NCBI RefSeq assembly: GCF_010093205.1
Contig: NZ_PDWN01000011.1
Coordinates: forward strand, 1-64,000
Length of the DNA: 64,000 bases
Direction of reading: 5' to 3'
DNA from: Pseudoxanthomonas daejeonensis
Lineage (GTDB): Bacteria; Pseudomonadota; Gammaproteobacteria; Xanthomonadales; Xanthomonadaceae
How positions within the stretch are numbered: the stretch's first letter is position 1; each line of letters starts with the position of its first letter. The notes under the pieces are model-generated. The model did no database searches, was not told where the DNA came from, and worked only from the letters and a program-made list of their open reading frames with translations. The position numbers were made by a program, and so were the translations under genes. Below, in pieces: positions 30,200 through 41,020 of this stretch.

Positions 30200-30592
30200 A
30201 TGGCAAAGCCGGCAGCAGCCAAAACGAAGAAGAAGATCAAGCGCGTCGTCACCGACGGCATCGCTCACGTCCATGCTTCTTTCAACAACACCATCGTTAC
30301 CATCACCGATCGCCAGGGCAACGCACTGTCGTGGGCCACTTCGGGCGGCGCGGGTTTCCGCGGTTCGCGCAAGTCGACCCCGTTCGCAGCGCAGGTCGCC
30401 GCCGAGAAGGCCGGCAAGGCCGCTCTCGATTACGGCGTGAAGTCGCTGGAGGTCCGCATCAAGGGGCCGGGCCCGGGTCGTGAATCCGCCGTCCGCTCGC
30501 TGAACAATGTGGGCTACAAGATCACCAACATCATCGACGTGACGCCAATCCCGCACAACGGGTGCCGTCCGCCGAAGAAGCGTCGCGTCTAA
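30200..30592 (+). CDS. rpsK: 30S ribosomal protein S11
   Basis: S11 lies on the 30S platform by the mRNA exit. The protein has 130 residues, with the conserved [19 protein letters not shown] and a C-terminal [18 protein letters not shown]. Confidence 0.98.
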   Translation: MAKPAAAKTKKKIKRVVTDGIAHVHASFNNTIVTITDRQGNALSWATSGGAGFRGSRKSTPFAAQVAAEKAGKAALDYGVKSLEVRIKGPGPGRESAVRSLNNVGYKITNIIDVTPIPHNGCRPPKKRRV

Positions 30593-30606
30593 AGGGGCGA
30601 TAAGAA

Positions 30607-31236
30607 ATGGCTCGTTATATCGGTCCTACCTGTAAGCTCGCGCGCCGCGAAGGCGCCGACCTTTCCCTCAAGAGCCCGGCCCGTGCGCTGGACTCCAAGT
30701 GCAAGCTGGAGCAGAAGCCCGGCCAGCACGGCGCGACTGCCCGCAAAGGCAAGCTGTCCGACTACGCCACCCAGCTGCGCGAGAAGCAGAAGGTCAAGCG
30801 TATCTACGGCCTGCTGGAGCGTCAGTTCCGCAATTACTACAAGAAGGCCTCGACCAAGAAGGGCAACACCGGCGAGAACCTGCTTCAGCTGCTGGAAACC
30901 CGCCTGGACAACGTCGTCTACCGCATGGGTTTTGCGGTCACGCGTCCGTCGGCGCGCCAGCTGGTCAGCCACCGTGGCGTGCTGGTCAACGGCAAGCCGG
31001 TGAACCTGCCTTCGTACCAGGTCAAGGCGGGCGATGCGATCGCCCTGTCCGAGAAGGTGCAGAAGCAGCTGCGCGTCCAGGAAGCCCTGACCGTCGCCGA
31101 GCAGCACGACACCACCCCGTCGTGGATCGAAGTCGACGCGAAGAAGTTCGCTGGCGTGTTCAAGGCCGTCCCGGATCGGGCCGACCTGCCGGCAGACATC
31201 AACGAAGCGCTGATCATCGAGCTGTACTCGAAGTAA
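30607..31236 (+). CDS. rpsD: 30S ribosomal protein S4
   Basis: S4 starts 30S assembly and in E. coli represses the alpha operon. The protein has 209 residues. The C-terminal part holds an S4 RNA-binding domain ([20 protein letters not shown], then [13 protein letters not shown]). The N-terminus begins [15 protein letters not shown]. Confidence 0.98.
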   Translation: MARYIGPTCKLARREGADLSLKSPARALDSKCKLEQKPGQHGATARKGKLSDYATQLREKQKVKRIYGLLERQFRNYYKKASTKKGNTGENLLQLLETRLDNVVYRMGFAVTRPSARQLVSHRGVLVNGKPVNLPSYQVKAGDAIALSEKVQKQLRVQEALTVAEQHDTTPSWIEVDAKKFAGVFKAVPDRADLPADINEALIIELYSK

Positions 31237-31247
31237 CAGTGGCTGGC

Positions 31248-31271
31248 CGCCGCGCCCTTGCGGGCGCGGCG
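31248..31271 (+). other. GC-rich hairpin between rpsD and rpoA
   Basis: A perfect ten-base stem (31248-31257 with 31262-31271) with loop TTGC and no T-run. It may lower or separate rpoA expression from the ribosomal genes by processing. The rest of the 156-base gap holds no gene. Confidence 0.55.
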
Positions 31272-31392
31272 CCGTATTCCACACCCCGGCCGGATCGCGT
31301 TGCCCCGCCTTCCGGCCGTCCCCGGATGACGGGGTCACAAGCCAGAGCCGGCGGTTCCCTGATCGTCGGCTCACTGCAGGAGAATCCGCAAC

Positions 31393-32391
31393 ATGACGGT
31401 TACCGCCAACCAGGTCCTGCGTCCCCGCGGACCGCAGATCGAACGCCTCACCGACAATCGCGCCAAGATCGTGATCGAACCGCTCGAGCGTGGCTATGGC
31501 CACACGCTGGGCAACGCGCTGCGCCGCGTCCTGCTGTCCTCGATCCCGGGCTTCGCGGTTACCGAGGTCGAGATCGACGGCGTGCTGCACGAGTACACCA
31601 CGGTCGAAGGTCTGCAGGAGGACGTGCTGGAAGTCCTTCTCAACCTGAAGGATGTCGCCATCCGCATGCACAACGGCGAGAGCGCCACCCTGAGCTTGTC
31701 CAAGCAGGGTCCGGGCGTTGTCACCGCGGGTGACATCAAGACCGACCACAACGTCGAGATCCTCAACGTCGACCACGTGATCTGCCACCTGACCAAGGAC
31801 ACGGCGCTGAACATGCGCCTGAAGATCGAGCGCGGCTTCGGCTACCAGCCGGCCACCGCCCGTCGTCGTCCTGATGAAGAAACCCGCACGATCGGCCGCC
31901 TGATGCTGGACGCGACGTTCTCGCCGGTCCGCCGCGTCGCCTACGCGGTCGAAGCCGCGCGCGTCGAACAGCGTACCGACCTGGACAAGCTGGTCATCGA
32001 TATCGAGACCAACGGCACGATCGACGCCGAGGAAGCCGTGCGCACCGCCGCCGACATCCTCAGCGACCAGCTGTCGGTGTTCGGCGACTTCACCCACCGC
32101 GATCGCGGCGCAGCCAAGGCTGCTCCGACGGGCGTGGATCCGGTGCTGCTGCGTCCGATCGACGACCTTGAGCTGACCGTGCGTTCGGCCAACTGCCTCA
32201 AGGCCGAGAGCATCTACTACATCGGCGACCTGATCCAGAAGACGGAGGTCGAGCTGCTCAAGACCCCGAACCTGGGCAAGAAGTCGCTCACCGAGATCAA
32301 GGAAGTCCTCGCGCAGCGTGGCCTGTCCCTCGGCATGAAGCTCGAGAACTGGCCGCCGGCCGGCGTTGCCGCCCACGGCATGCTCGGTTAA
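31393..32391 (+). CDS. rpoA: DNA-directed RNA polymerase subunit alpha
   Basis: RpoA dimerises to start RNA polymerase assembly; its C-terminal domain binds UP elements and activators. The protein has 332 residues. The N-terminal domain contains [22 protein letters not shown]. The C-terminal domain contains [19 protein letters not shown] and [15 protein letters not shown]. The start at 31393 follows an AGGAGAA ribosome binding site. Confidence 0.98.
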   Translation: MTVTANQVLRPRGPQIERLTDNRAKIVIEPLERGYGHTLGNALRRVLLSSIPGFAVTEVEIDGVLHEYTTVEGLQEDVLEVLLNLKDVAIRMHNGESATLSLSKQGPGVVTAGDIKTDHNVEILNVDHVICHLTKDTALNMRLKIERGFGYQPATARRRPDEETRTIGRLMLDATFSPVRRVAYAVEAARVEQRTDLDKLVIDIETNGTIDAEEAVRTAADILSDQLSVFGDFTHRDRGAAKAAPTGVDPVLLRPIDDLELTVRSANCLKAESIYYIGDLIQKTEVELLKTPNLGKKSLTEIKEVLAQRGLSLGMKLENWPPAGVAAHGMLG

Positions 32392-32405
32392 GCAGCACGC
32401 ACCAC

Positions 32406-32438
32406 CGTTCCCGCATCCACCGTGATGCGGGAACGTTT
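32406..32438 (+). terminator. Hairpin between rpoA and rplQ
   Basis: A perfect 12-base stem (32406-32417 with 32424-32435), a six-base loop and only three Ts. It lies 14 bases after rpoA and looks like a partial terminator. The 184-base gap to rplQ holds no promoter I recognise, so some read-through is needed. Confidence 0.6.
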
Positions 32439-32575
32439 CGGCGCCGACGAGCCTGAAGGCCTGCGGCGACTCTCCGGACAGGGATGCCGGATCGGACCAG
32501 CGCAGTCCACAGCTCCACCGCCAAGATGGCGACAGCGAACCACAACCGACACGACATTCATCAGGAATCACGACC

Positions 32576-32947
32576 ATGCGTCACCAGAAAGCCGGCCGCA
32601 AGTTCAGCCGCACCAGTGCCCACCGCGAAGCGATGTTCAAGAACATGGCTGCCTCGCTGTTCAAGCACGAACTGATCAAGACCACCCTGCCGAAGGCCAA
32701 GGAACTGCGTCGCATCGCAGAGCCGCTGATCACCCTGGCCAAGGTCGACAGCGTCGCCACCCGCCGTCTGGCGTTCGCCCGCCTGCGTGACAAGGAAGCC
32801 GTCGGCAACCTGTTCACCATGCTGGGCCCGCGCTACCAGGCGCGTCCGGGTGGCTACCTGCGCATCCTGAAGTGCGGCTTCCGCGCCGGCGACAACGCGC
32901 CGATGGCGTATGTCGAACTGGTCGACCGCCCGCAGGCGGCCGAGTAA
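32576..32947 (+). CDS. rplQ: 50S ribosomal protein L17
   Basis: L17 is a large-subunit protein near the tunnel exit. The protein has 123 residues, beginning [18 protein letters not shown], with [20 protein letters not shown]. It closes the alpha operon and is followed by a terminator. Confidence 0.98.
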   Translation: MRHQKAGRKFSRTSAHREAMFKNMAASLFKHELIKTTLPKAKELRRIAEPLITLAKVDSVATRRLAFARLRDKEAVGNLFTMLGPRYQARPGGYLRILKCGFRAGDNAPMAYVELVDRPQAAE

Positions 32948-32984
32948 GAATCCCGACGCCGCCCTGCGGCAGGGATGAACGAAG

Positions 32985-33009
32985 ACCCCGGCCACGTGTC
33001 GGGGTTTTT
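32985..33009 (+). terminator. Terminator after rplQ
   Basis: ACCCCG (32985-32990) pairs with CGGGGT (33000-33005), the loop carries the small palindrome CACGTG, and five Ts follow. It ends the long ribosomal block. Confidence 0.8.
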
Positions 33010-33092
33010 CGTTTCAGGCGGCACGATTACCGCTGCCGGCCCGGATGCGGAATAATCGGGTATTCACCATCGACGCCGGGCCCGTACCGCCA

Positions 33093-33611
33093 ATGAATCC
33101 TCTCCACTGGAGTTTCCGCGCGCAGTTCCTTGCCGGTTTCCTCGGTTGCGTTGCATTACTGCTCTACGCGATCAAGACCCAGCTGTATGACGGACTGGAA
33201 CCGTGCCCCCTTTGCATCTTCCAGCGGATTGCGTTCGCCGCGCTGGCGCTGGTGTTCCTGGTCGGCGGCCTGCATGCGCCGCGCTCGTCCGGTGCCCGCG
33301 GCTTCTATGGTGTCCTGGTGCTTGCCGCCTCTCTGGTCGGCATCGGAATCGCCGGTCGACATGTCTGGTTGCAGACGCTGCCACCGGAACTGGCGCCTTC
33401 CTGTGGGCCGCCGCTTTCGTTCCTGCAGGAAACCCTGGGCCCGTTCGAGCTGGTGCGCAAGGTGCTGACCGGCAGCGGCAATTGCGGCGACGTGGACTGG
33501 ACCCTGTTCGGGATGAGCATGCCGGTGTGGAGCCTGATCGGCTTCCTGATGCTCGGTGCCTGGGGTTTGTTCGCCGCGTTCAAGCGCCGAAAGGGCCGCA
33601 GCCGCCTCTGA
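33093..33611 (+). CDS. dsbB: Disulfide bond formation protein DsbB
   Basis: DsbB reoxidises periplasmic DsbA and passes electrons to quinones in the inner membrane. I start at ATG 33093 (MNPLHWSFRAQFL), giving 172 residues. Four membrane helices are visible. The redox pairs are C38/C41 in EPCPLC and C104/C131 in the second periplasmic loop (PSCGPP and GNCGD). It is a single gene between the rplQ terminator and the DAHP synthase. Confidence 0.95.
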   Translation: MNPLHWSFRAQFLAGFLGCVALLLYAIKTQLYDGLEPCPLCIFQRIAFAALALVFLVGGLHAPRSSGARGFYGVLVLAASLVGIGIAGRHVWLQTLPPELAPSCGPPLSFLQETLGPFELVRKVLTGSGNCGDVDWTLFGMSMPVWSLIGFLMLGAWGLFAAFKRRKGRSRL

Positions 33612-33657
33612 AGCACCCTCCGTTCCAATCGCTCCTTCTACAAGCCAGACAATCCCC

Positions 33658-35052
<1,395 letters not shown>

Positions 35053-35064
35053 GGCGAACCGCGG

Positions 35065-36696
35065 TCAGTGGGCCGCGTGCCTGCCGGCCCCGCCGGTGGG
35101 CGCCCCCGCGCTTGCGCGGAAGGTCGGCGGCTGGCGTGCCTGGGTCAGCTGCTCGTAGGCGTAGCCGATCCGCAGCAGCCGCGCCTCGCTCCAGGCAGGA
35201 CCCATGAACACCAGGCCCAACGGCAACCCGTTGCTGTGGCCCATCGGCACGGTCAGTGCCGGATACCCGGCCACCGCCGCAGCACCGTAGCCTTCGCCGG
35301 GGAAACGGTCGCCCTGCGTGGGATCGATCAGCCAGGCCACGCCGGTGGTCGGTGCGACCAGAACGTCGAACGGACCGCTGCGCAATGCGGCGTCGATGCC
35401 TTCGGCGCCGGCGGCGCGGCGCGCGCGCATGCGCGCGGCGATGTAGGCCGGCGAAGCCAGCCCTTCCCGGCGCGACGCCTGTTCGAACAGTTCCTGCCCG
35501 AACAGCGGCATGACCTGCGACGCATGCAGGCGGTTGTATTCCATCAATGCATCGAGGGTCCTGACGGGGGCCTGGCTACGCTGCAGGTAACGCTCAAGCC
35601 CCGGCCGGAATTCGGTCAACAGGACTTCCAGTTCGTCGTCGTCCCATTGGCCCTGGGTCGGGATGCGTGTGTCGACGACGATCGCGCCGGCATCGCGCAT
35701 GGCGCCAATGGCGCGCTCCGTGGCTTCGGCCACTTCCGGCGAGATCGACAGGCGGTCGCGCAGCAGCCCGATCCGCACGCCACGCAGGTCGCCGCGGCGC
35801 AACTGCTCGGCGAAATCGAACGTGGACAGCACGCTGTTGTCGGCCGTCACCGGATCTTCCGGGTCGCGACCGGCGATCGCCGCCAGGAGCAGTGCGGCGT
35901 CCTCGACGCTGCGCGTCATCGGCCCTGCCGTGTCCTGGCTGCTGGAAATCGGCACGATGCCGTCGCGGCTGACCAGCCCGACCGTGGGCTTCAGCCCGAC
36001 CAGTCCATTCATCGCGGCCGGGCAGAGGATGCTTCCATCGGTTTCGGTGCCGACCCCGACCACTGCCAGGTTGGCGGCCACGGCCACCGCCGTGCCGGAG
36101 CTGGAGCCGCAGGGCGAGCGGTCGAGCGCATACGGATTGCGCGTCTGCCCGCCGATGGAACTCCAGCCCGAGGTGGAACGGGTCGAACGGAAATTCGCCC
36201 ACTCGCTGAGGTTGGTCTTGCCCAGGATCACCGCGCCGGCTTCGCGCAGCCGCTTGACCAGGAAGGCGTCGCTGCCGGGCCGGAAGCCGGCCAGCGCGAG
36301 CGAGCCGGCGCTGGTCACCATCGGCGTGGCGTCGATGTTGTCCTTGATCAGGACCGGGATGCCATGCAGCGGTCCGCGCAGGCGGCCGGCGGCACGCTCG
36401 GCATCGAGCGCCGATGCCTCGCGGCGGGCGAGGGGATTGAGTTCGATCACGGCGTTGAGCTTGGGCCCGTTGCGATCGAGCGCGATGATTCGTGCCAGGT
36501 ACGCCTCGACCAGGGCATGGCTGCTGGTCTCGCCACGCGCCATCGATGCCTGCAGGTCTACGATGCCGACCTCGGCGTAGGCGAAGTCGTCCGCCACCGG
36601 CGGCGACGGCGGCGCGGGCACCTCCGGATCGGGTCGGCAGGCGGAGGTGGTACAGCACAGGGCTGCCGCGGCCAGCCATGCGGTCAGACGTTGCAT
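35065..36696 (-). CDS. Exported amidase-signature hydrolase, probable lipoprotein
   Basis: An amidase-signature enzyme that likely cleaves an amide or peptide substrate outside the cytoplasm; the substrate is not known. I start at ATG 36696 (MQRLTAWLAA) because GGGGAG lies upstream, giving 543 residues. The N-terminus is a signal peptide ending TTSAC at C20, an imperfect lipobox. The Ser-cisSer-Lys triad is visible: K118 in PVLIKDNID, the cis-serine in CGSSSGTAVAVAAN near 198, and the nucleophile S222 in GTETDGSILCPA. GatA is excluded by the signal peptide and the context. Confidence 0.88.
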   Translation of the reverse strand: MQRLTAWLAAAALCCTTSACRPDPEVPAPPSPPVADDFAYAEVGIVDLQASMARGETSSHALVEAYLARIIALDRNGPKLNAVIELNPLARREASALDAERAAGRLRGPLHGIPVLIKDNIDATPMVTSAGSLALAGFRPGSDAFLVKRLREAGAVILGKTNLSEWANFRSTRSTSGWSSIGGQTRNPYALDRSPCGSSSGTAVAVAANLAVVGVGTETDGSILCPAAMNGLVGLKPTVGLVSRDGIVPISSSQDTAGPMTRSVEDAALLLAAIAGRDPEDPVTADNSVLSTFDFAEQLRRGDLRGVRIGLLRDRLSISPEVAEATERAIGAMRDAGAIVVDTRIPTQGQWDDDELEVLLTEFRPGLERYLQRSQAPVRTLDALMEYNRLHASQVMPLFGQELFEQASRREGLASPAYIAARMRARRAAGAEGIDAALRSGPFDVLVAPTTGVAWLIDPTQGDRFPGEGYGAAAVAGYPALTVPMGHSNGLPLGLVFMGPAWSEARLLRIGYAYEQLTQARQPPTFRASAGAPTGGAGRHAAH

Positions 36697-36768
36697 CCAG
36701 TTCTCCCCGGGAGCTGCCACCGAAGCCTACGACTGCGTTCGCGCCTTGGCAAACCGGGCCCCCAAACG

Positions 36769-36797
36769 CAGGACGCCGGCACGAGGCCGGCGTCCTG
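36769..36797 (-). terminator. Hairpin after typA
   Basis: A perfect 12-base stem (36769-36780 with 36786-36797) lies 45 bases past the typA stop. On the minus strand it is followed by CGTTTGG, a weak T-run. It probably ends typA before the amidase gene downstream on the same strand. Confidence 0.6.
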
Positions 36798-36842
36798 TGA
36801 GAACCGATCGCCCCGCGCCGGTCAGGCGCGGGTGCCCGCGAA

Positions 36843-38672
36843 TCAGGCGGCGCGCGAGGCGCGCTTGCGGTCGCTCTCGGTCAGCTGCTTCTTGCGCAGG
36901 CGGATTTCCTTCGGGGTGACTTCGACCAGCTCGTCGTCCTCGATGAAATCCAGCGCCTGCTCCAGCGAGAACTTGATCGCCGGGGTCAGCTTGATCGCGT
37001 CGTCCTTGCCCGAAGCGCGCATGTTGGTCAGCGGCTTGGTCTTGATCGCGTTGACGGTCAGGTCGTTGTCCTTGGAATGGATGCCGACCAGCTGGCCCTC
37101 GTACACGTTGTCGCCTTCGGCGGCGAACAGGCGGCCGCGCTCTTCCAGCGGGCCCAGCGCGTAGGCCGGCGTGGCGCCCGGCGCGTTGGCGATCATCACG
37201 CCGTTGATGCGCTTGGCGATCGAGCCCTGTTCCTTCGGACCGTAGTGGTCGAACACGTGGAACAGCAGGCCCGAACCCTGGGTCAGGGTCTTGAACTCGT
37301 TCTGGAAGCCGATCAGGCCACGCGCCGGGATTTCATAGTCCAGGCGCACGCGGCCCTTGCCGTCCGATTCCATGTTCTTCAGCTGCGCCTTGCGGGTGCC
37401 CAGCTTTTCCATCACGCCGCCCTGGTGGATTTCCTCCACGTCGACGACAAGCTGCTCGATCGGCTCCATCAGCTGGCCGTCGATTTCCTTGATGATCACT
37501 TCCGGGCGCGACACGGCCAGCTCGTAGCCTTCGCGGCGCATGTTCTCGATCAGCACCGACAGGTGCAGCTCGCCACGGCCGGAGACCAGGAACTTGTCGG
37601 CGTCTTCCAGCTGCTCGACCTTGAGCGCGACGTTGTGCACCTTCTCGCGGTCCAGGCGGTCCTTGAGCTGGCGGCTGGTCAGGAACTTGCCGCCGGACAG
37701 GTCCTTGTTGCCTGCGAACGGCGAGTTGTTGACCTGGAAGGTCATCGAGATGGTCGGCTCGTCGACGGTCAGCGCCGGCAGCGCCTCGGGGAAATCCAGC
37801 GCGCAGACGGTGTCGGAGATGGTCAGCTCGGAGATGCCGGAGATGGCGACGATGTCACCGGCCTCGGCCGTTTCCTGCTCGATCCGCTCCAGGCCCATGA
37901 AGCCCAGCACCTGCAGGACCTTGCCCTGGCGCTTCTTGCCTTCGCGGTCGATGATCGCAACCGGCATGTTCTTCTTGAGCGTGCCGCGCTGGATGCGGCC
38001 GATGCCGATGACGCCGACGAAGCTGTTGTAGTCCAGCTGGCTGATGCGCATCTGGAACGGGCCGTCCGGGTCCACTTCCGGCTTGGGCGCGTGCTGCATG
38101 ATCGCTTCGTACAGCGGGGTCATGTCGCCGGAGCGCACCGAGTCTTCCAGGCCCGCGTAGCCGTTCAGCGCCGACGCGTAGACGATCGGGAAGTCCATCT
38201 GCTCGGGCGTGGCGCCCAGACGGTCGAACAGGTCCCACACCTGCTCCACGACCCATTCGGGGCGCGAACCGGGGCGGTCGACCTTGTTGATGACCACGAT
38301 CGGCTTGAAGCCCATCGCGAACGCCTTCTGGGTCACGAAGCGCGTCTGCGGCATCGGGCCGTCCATCGCGTCGACCAGGATCAGCACGGTGTCCACCATC
38401 GACAGCACGCGCTCGACCTCACCGCCGAAGTCGGCGTGGCCGGGGGTGTCGACGATGTTGATCCGGTTGTCCTGCCAGGTGATGGCAGTGTTCTTGGCCA
38501 GGATGGTGATGCCGCGTTCCTTTTCCTGGTCATTGCTGTCCATCACGCGCTCGGCCAGCACGGTGCGTTCGGACAGGGTGCCCGACTGCTTCAGCAGCTG
38601 GTCGACCAGAGTGGTCTTGCCATGGTCGACGTGGGCGACGATGGCGATATTGCGCAGTTTTTCGATAGACAT
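36843..38672 (-). CDS. typA: Ribosome-associated GTPase TypA/BipA
   Basis: BipA is a translational GTPase that binds the ribosome and aids large-subunit assembly and stress adaptation. I start at ATG 38672 ([16 protein letters not shown]), giving 609 residues; the frame is open upstream but out of family. Motifs are [25 protein letters not shown] and [10 protein letters not shown]. The C-terminus is basic ([19 protein letters not shown]). A perfect TATAAT on the minus strand lies upstream. Confidence 0.97.
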   Translation of the reverse strand: MSIEKLRNIAIVAHVDHGKTTLVDQLLKQSGTLSERTVLAERVMDSNDQEKERGITILAKNTAITWQDNRINIVDTPGHADFGGEVERVLSMVDTVLILVDAMDGPMPQTRFVTQKAFAMGFKPIVVINKVDRPGSRPEWVVEQVWDLFDRLGATPEQMDFPIVYASALNGYAGLEDSVRSGDMTPLYEAIMQHAPKPEVDPDGPFQMRISQLDYNSFVGVIGIGRIQRGTLKKNMPVAIIDREGKKRQGKVLQVLGFMGLERIEQETAEAGDIVAISGISELTISDTVCALDFPEALPALTVDEPTISMTFQVNNSPFAGNKDLSGGKFLTSRQLKDRLDREKVHNVALKVEQLEDADKFLVSGRGELHLSVLIENMRREGYELAVSRPEVIIKEIDGQLMEPIEQLVVDVEEIHQGGVMEKLGTRKAQLKNMESDGKGRVRLDYEIPARGLIGFQNEFKTLTQGSGLLFHVFDHYGPKEQGSIAKRINGVMIANAPGATPAYALGPLEERGRLFAAEGDNVYEGQLVGIHSKDNDLTVNAIKTKPLTNMRASGKDDAIKLTPAIKFSLEQALDFIEDDELVEVTPKEIRLRKKQLTESDRKRASRAA

Positions 38673-38754
38673 TGGATTCTGGGATCGTGAAAACGCACCC
38701 AGGTACCCCCTTCGAAGGGGCAAGGCGCGGGGAGGGGACGAAAGGAAGCGCGCT

Positions 38755-38760
38755 ATTATA
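38755..38760 (-). promoter_or_regulatory. Candidate typA -10, overlapping a mirror -10 for the cyclophilin
   Basis: Read on the minus strand the bases are TATAAT, about 80 bases before the typA start. The + strand of the same spot reads TATTAT (38754-38759), about 40 bases before the cyclophilin start. No -35 is clear for either. The two divergent genes may share an overlapping -10. Confidence 0.45.
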
Positions 38761-38800
38761 ACCAATCAATCGCCCCCTCCGGGCATCTGGAGCTGAATAC

Positions 38801-39295
38801 ATGAGCCTGACCGCCACCTTCGACACCGCCAAGGGCGTCATCAAGGTCGAACTGCTGCCCGAGAAGGCGCCGCTGACCGTGGCCAATTTCGTCAACCTGG
38901 CCCAGCGCGGCTTCTACGACGGCCTCAATTTCCACCGCGTAATCCCGGATTTCATGATCCAGGGCGGCTGCCCCGAGGGCTCCGGCCGCGGCGGTCCGGG
39001 CTACCGCTTCGAGGACGAGACCAGCAATGGCGTCGGCCACGAGCGCGGCGTGCTGTCCATGGCCAATGCCGGCCCGAACACCAACGGCAGCCAGTTCTTC
39101 ATCACCCACGTGGCCACCCCGTGGCTGGACGGCCGCCACACCGTGTTCGGCAAGGTGATCGAGGGCCTGGATGCGGTCGATGCCGTCGCCCAGGGCGATG
39201 CGCTCACCTCGGTGAAGATCGAGGGCGACACCGCGGCGGTGCTGGCGGCCAACGCCGACCGCGTCGCCGAGTGGAACCGCCACCTGAGCGCCTGA
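38801..39295 (+). CDS. Cytoplasmic peptidyl-prolyl isomerase, cyclophilin type
   Basis: This catalyses cis-trans isomerisation of peptidyl-proline bonds. The protein has 164 residues with no signal peptide, so it is the PpiB-like cytoplasmic form. Active-site motifs are [14 protein letters not shown] (catalytic arginine), [16 protein letters not shown] and [10 protein letters not shown]. It is divergent from typA. A long GC-rich stem with one bulge follows at 39311-39343 without a T-run. Confidence 0.95.
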   Translation: MSLTATFDTAKGVIKVELLPEKAPLTVANFVNLAQRGFYDGLNFHRVIPDFMIQGGCPEGSGRGGPGYRFEDETSNGVGHERGVLSMANAGPNTNGSQFFITHVATPWLDGRHTVFGKVIEGLDAVDAVAQGDALTSVKIEGDTAAVLAANADRVAEWNRHLSA

Positions 39296-39440
39296 GTCGC
39301 GCTCGACCGGGTCCGGCGGTTCCGCGTGAGCGGACCGCCGGACCGGTGCAGAAGGGGCCGCGTGATAAAATCGCCGGCTCCTGACCCGTCCCGCCCCTGA
39401 TCAGTCCGCGCCCCGCGTGGCTGGCCCCCGACCCGATCCC

Positions 39441-39800
39441 ATGCGCATCCTCGGATTCCTGCTGATCGTCGGCCTTGCCGGCGGGCTCTCCGCCTGGTGG
39501 TCCAAGGACCGGCAGCCGGAACTGCATCCGGACGACCCGCGGATCGCCACCGGCGAGGCCGGCATCGTCATGCTCGCCGCCGAGTGGTGCGGCTACTGTC
39601 GCAAGCAGCAGGGCGATTTCGAGCGCGCCGAGGTCCGTTACCGGGTCCTGGACATCGATACCGAAGCCGGTGCCCGCGCCATGCGCGCCCTGGGCGCGCG
39701 CGGCGTGCCGGTGACCGTGGTCGGCCAGGCCGTGGTCCGTGGCTACGACACCGCGGCATTGGACCAAAGACTGGCCCCGCTGGGCTACGACGTCTATTAA
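39441..39800 (+). CDS. Membrane-anchored glutaredoxin-like thiol protein
   Basis: A small thioredoxin-fold protein. I use ATG 39441, giving 119 residues; a GTG at 39417 is the alternative. Residues 4-20 form one hydrophobic segment (signal anchor), and the thiol motif WCGYC has C50 and C53. The cis-proline region is [10 protein letters not shown]. The fold probably faces the periplasm, where it could take part in disulfide or cytochrome chemistry; the partner is unknown. mdh starts 73 bases later in the same direction. Confidence 0.75.
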   Translation: MRILGFLLIVGLAGGLSAWWSKDRQPELHPDDPRIATGEAGIVMLAAEWCGYCRKQQGDFERAEVRYRVLDIDTEAGARAMRALGARGVPVTVVGQAVVRGYDTAALDQRLAPLGYDVY

Positions 39801-39873
39801 CCTGCGCGGCGCCGCCCGCGCGGTCCGCATCCCCCCACGCGACATACCGCACCCACGAAGGACCTCCCCACCG

Positions 39874-40860
39874 ATGAAGACCCCCGTTCGAGTTGCCGTC
39901 ACCGGCGCCGCCGGCCAGATCGGCTACGCCCTGCTGTTCCGCATCGCTTCCGGCGAGATGCTCGGCAAGGACCAGCCGGTGATCCTGCAGCTGCTCGAGC
40001 TGCCGCTGGACAAGGCCCAGGCCGCGCTCAAGGGCGTGATCATGGAGCTGGAGGACTGCGCGTTCCCGCTGCTGGCCGGCGTGGTCGGCACCGACGACCC
40101 GGAAGTGGCCTTCAAGGACGCCGACGTGGCCCTGCTGGTCGGCGCGCGTCCGCGCGGCCCGGGCATGGAGCGCAAGGACCTGCTGCTGGAGAACGCGAAG
40201 ATCTTCACCGCCCAGGGCGCGGCGCTGAACAAGGTCGCCAGCCGCGACGTCAAGGTCCTGGTGGTCGGCAACCCGGCCAACACCAACGCCTACATCGCGA
40301 TGAAGTCGGCGCCGGACCTGAAGCCGGAGAACTTCACCGCCATGCTGCGCCTGGACCACAACCGCGCGCTGAGCCAGCTGGCCGCCAAGGCCGGCGTGGC
40401 CGTGGGCGACATCGAGAAGCTGGTGGTGTGGGGCAACCACAGCCCGACCATGTACCCGGACTACCGCTTCGCCACCGCCAATGGCGTGTCGCTGAAGGAC
40501 AAGATCAACGACGCCGACTGGAACGCCAACGATTTCATCCCGAAGGTCGGCAAGCGCGGCGCGGCGATCATCGAAGCCCGCGGCCTGTCCTCGGCCGCCT
40601 CGGCCGCCAATGCCGCCATCGACCACATCCATGACTGGGTGCTGGGCAGCAACGGCAAGTGGGTCACCATGGGCGTTCCGTCGGACGGTTCCTACGGCAT
40701 CCCGGAAGGCGTGATCTTCGGCGTCGCGGTGACCACCGAGAACGGCACCTACACCCGCGTGCGCGACCTGCCCGTCGACGCGTTCAGCCAGGCCGCCATC
40801 GACAAGACCCTGGCCGAGCTGGAAGAAGAGCGCAGCGGCGTCGCCCACCTGCTGGGCTGA
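39874..40860 (+). CDS. mdh: NAD-dependent malate dehydrogenase
   Basis: Mdh interconverts malate and oxaloacetate in the TCA cycle. I start at ATG 39874 ([19 protein letters not shown]), giving 328 residues. It belongs to the cytosolic-type group of malate dehydrogenases. The Rossmann motif is TGAAGQIG, the substrate arginines sit in [12 protein letters not shown], and the catalytic histidine in [14 protein letters not shown] strong terminator follows. Confidence 0.96.
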   Translation: MKTPVRVAVTGAAGQIGYALLFRIASGEMLGKDQPVILQLLELPLDKAQAALKGVIMELEDCAFPLLAGVVGTDDPEVAFKDADVALLVGARPRGPGMERKDLLLENAKIFTAQGAALNKVASRDVKVLVVGNPANTNAYIAMKSAPDLKPENFTAMLRLDHNRALSQLAAKAGVAVGDIEKLVVWGNHSPTMYPDYRFATANGVSLKDKINDADWNANDFIPKVGKRGAAIIEARGLSSAASAANAAIDHIHDWVLGSNGKWVTMGVPSDGSYGIPEGVIFGVAVTTENGTYTRVRDLPVDAFSQAAIDKTLAELEEERSGVAHLLG

Positions 40861-40903
40861 TGCGCGCCATGGGTTGATCTGGACGATCAACCTGTAGGCA
40901 ACG

Positions 40904-40929
40904 AAAAGGCCGGGATTTCCCGGCCTTTT
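40904..40929 (+). terminator. Terminator after mdh
   Basis: AAAAGGCCGGG pairs with CCCGGCCTTTT around ATTT. The A-run before and T-run after the stem make it usable from both strands. It isolates mdh from prpE. Confidence 0.9.
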
Positions 40930-41020
40930 CCGTTTTCGGCGGTGGTTTTCGACCAAGGTCGCAAGGCTCGGGGCAGGGGGCGGGACTATGCTCGGTCCAT
41001 CCCTCGGAGGGGACACTGCC

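Noticed and set aside
35068-37164. A 698-codon frame on the plus strand opposite the amidase and typA
   Set aside because: Composition is typical of an antisense frame, and the minus-strand genes carry full family motifs.
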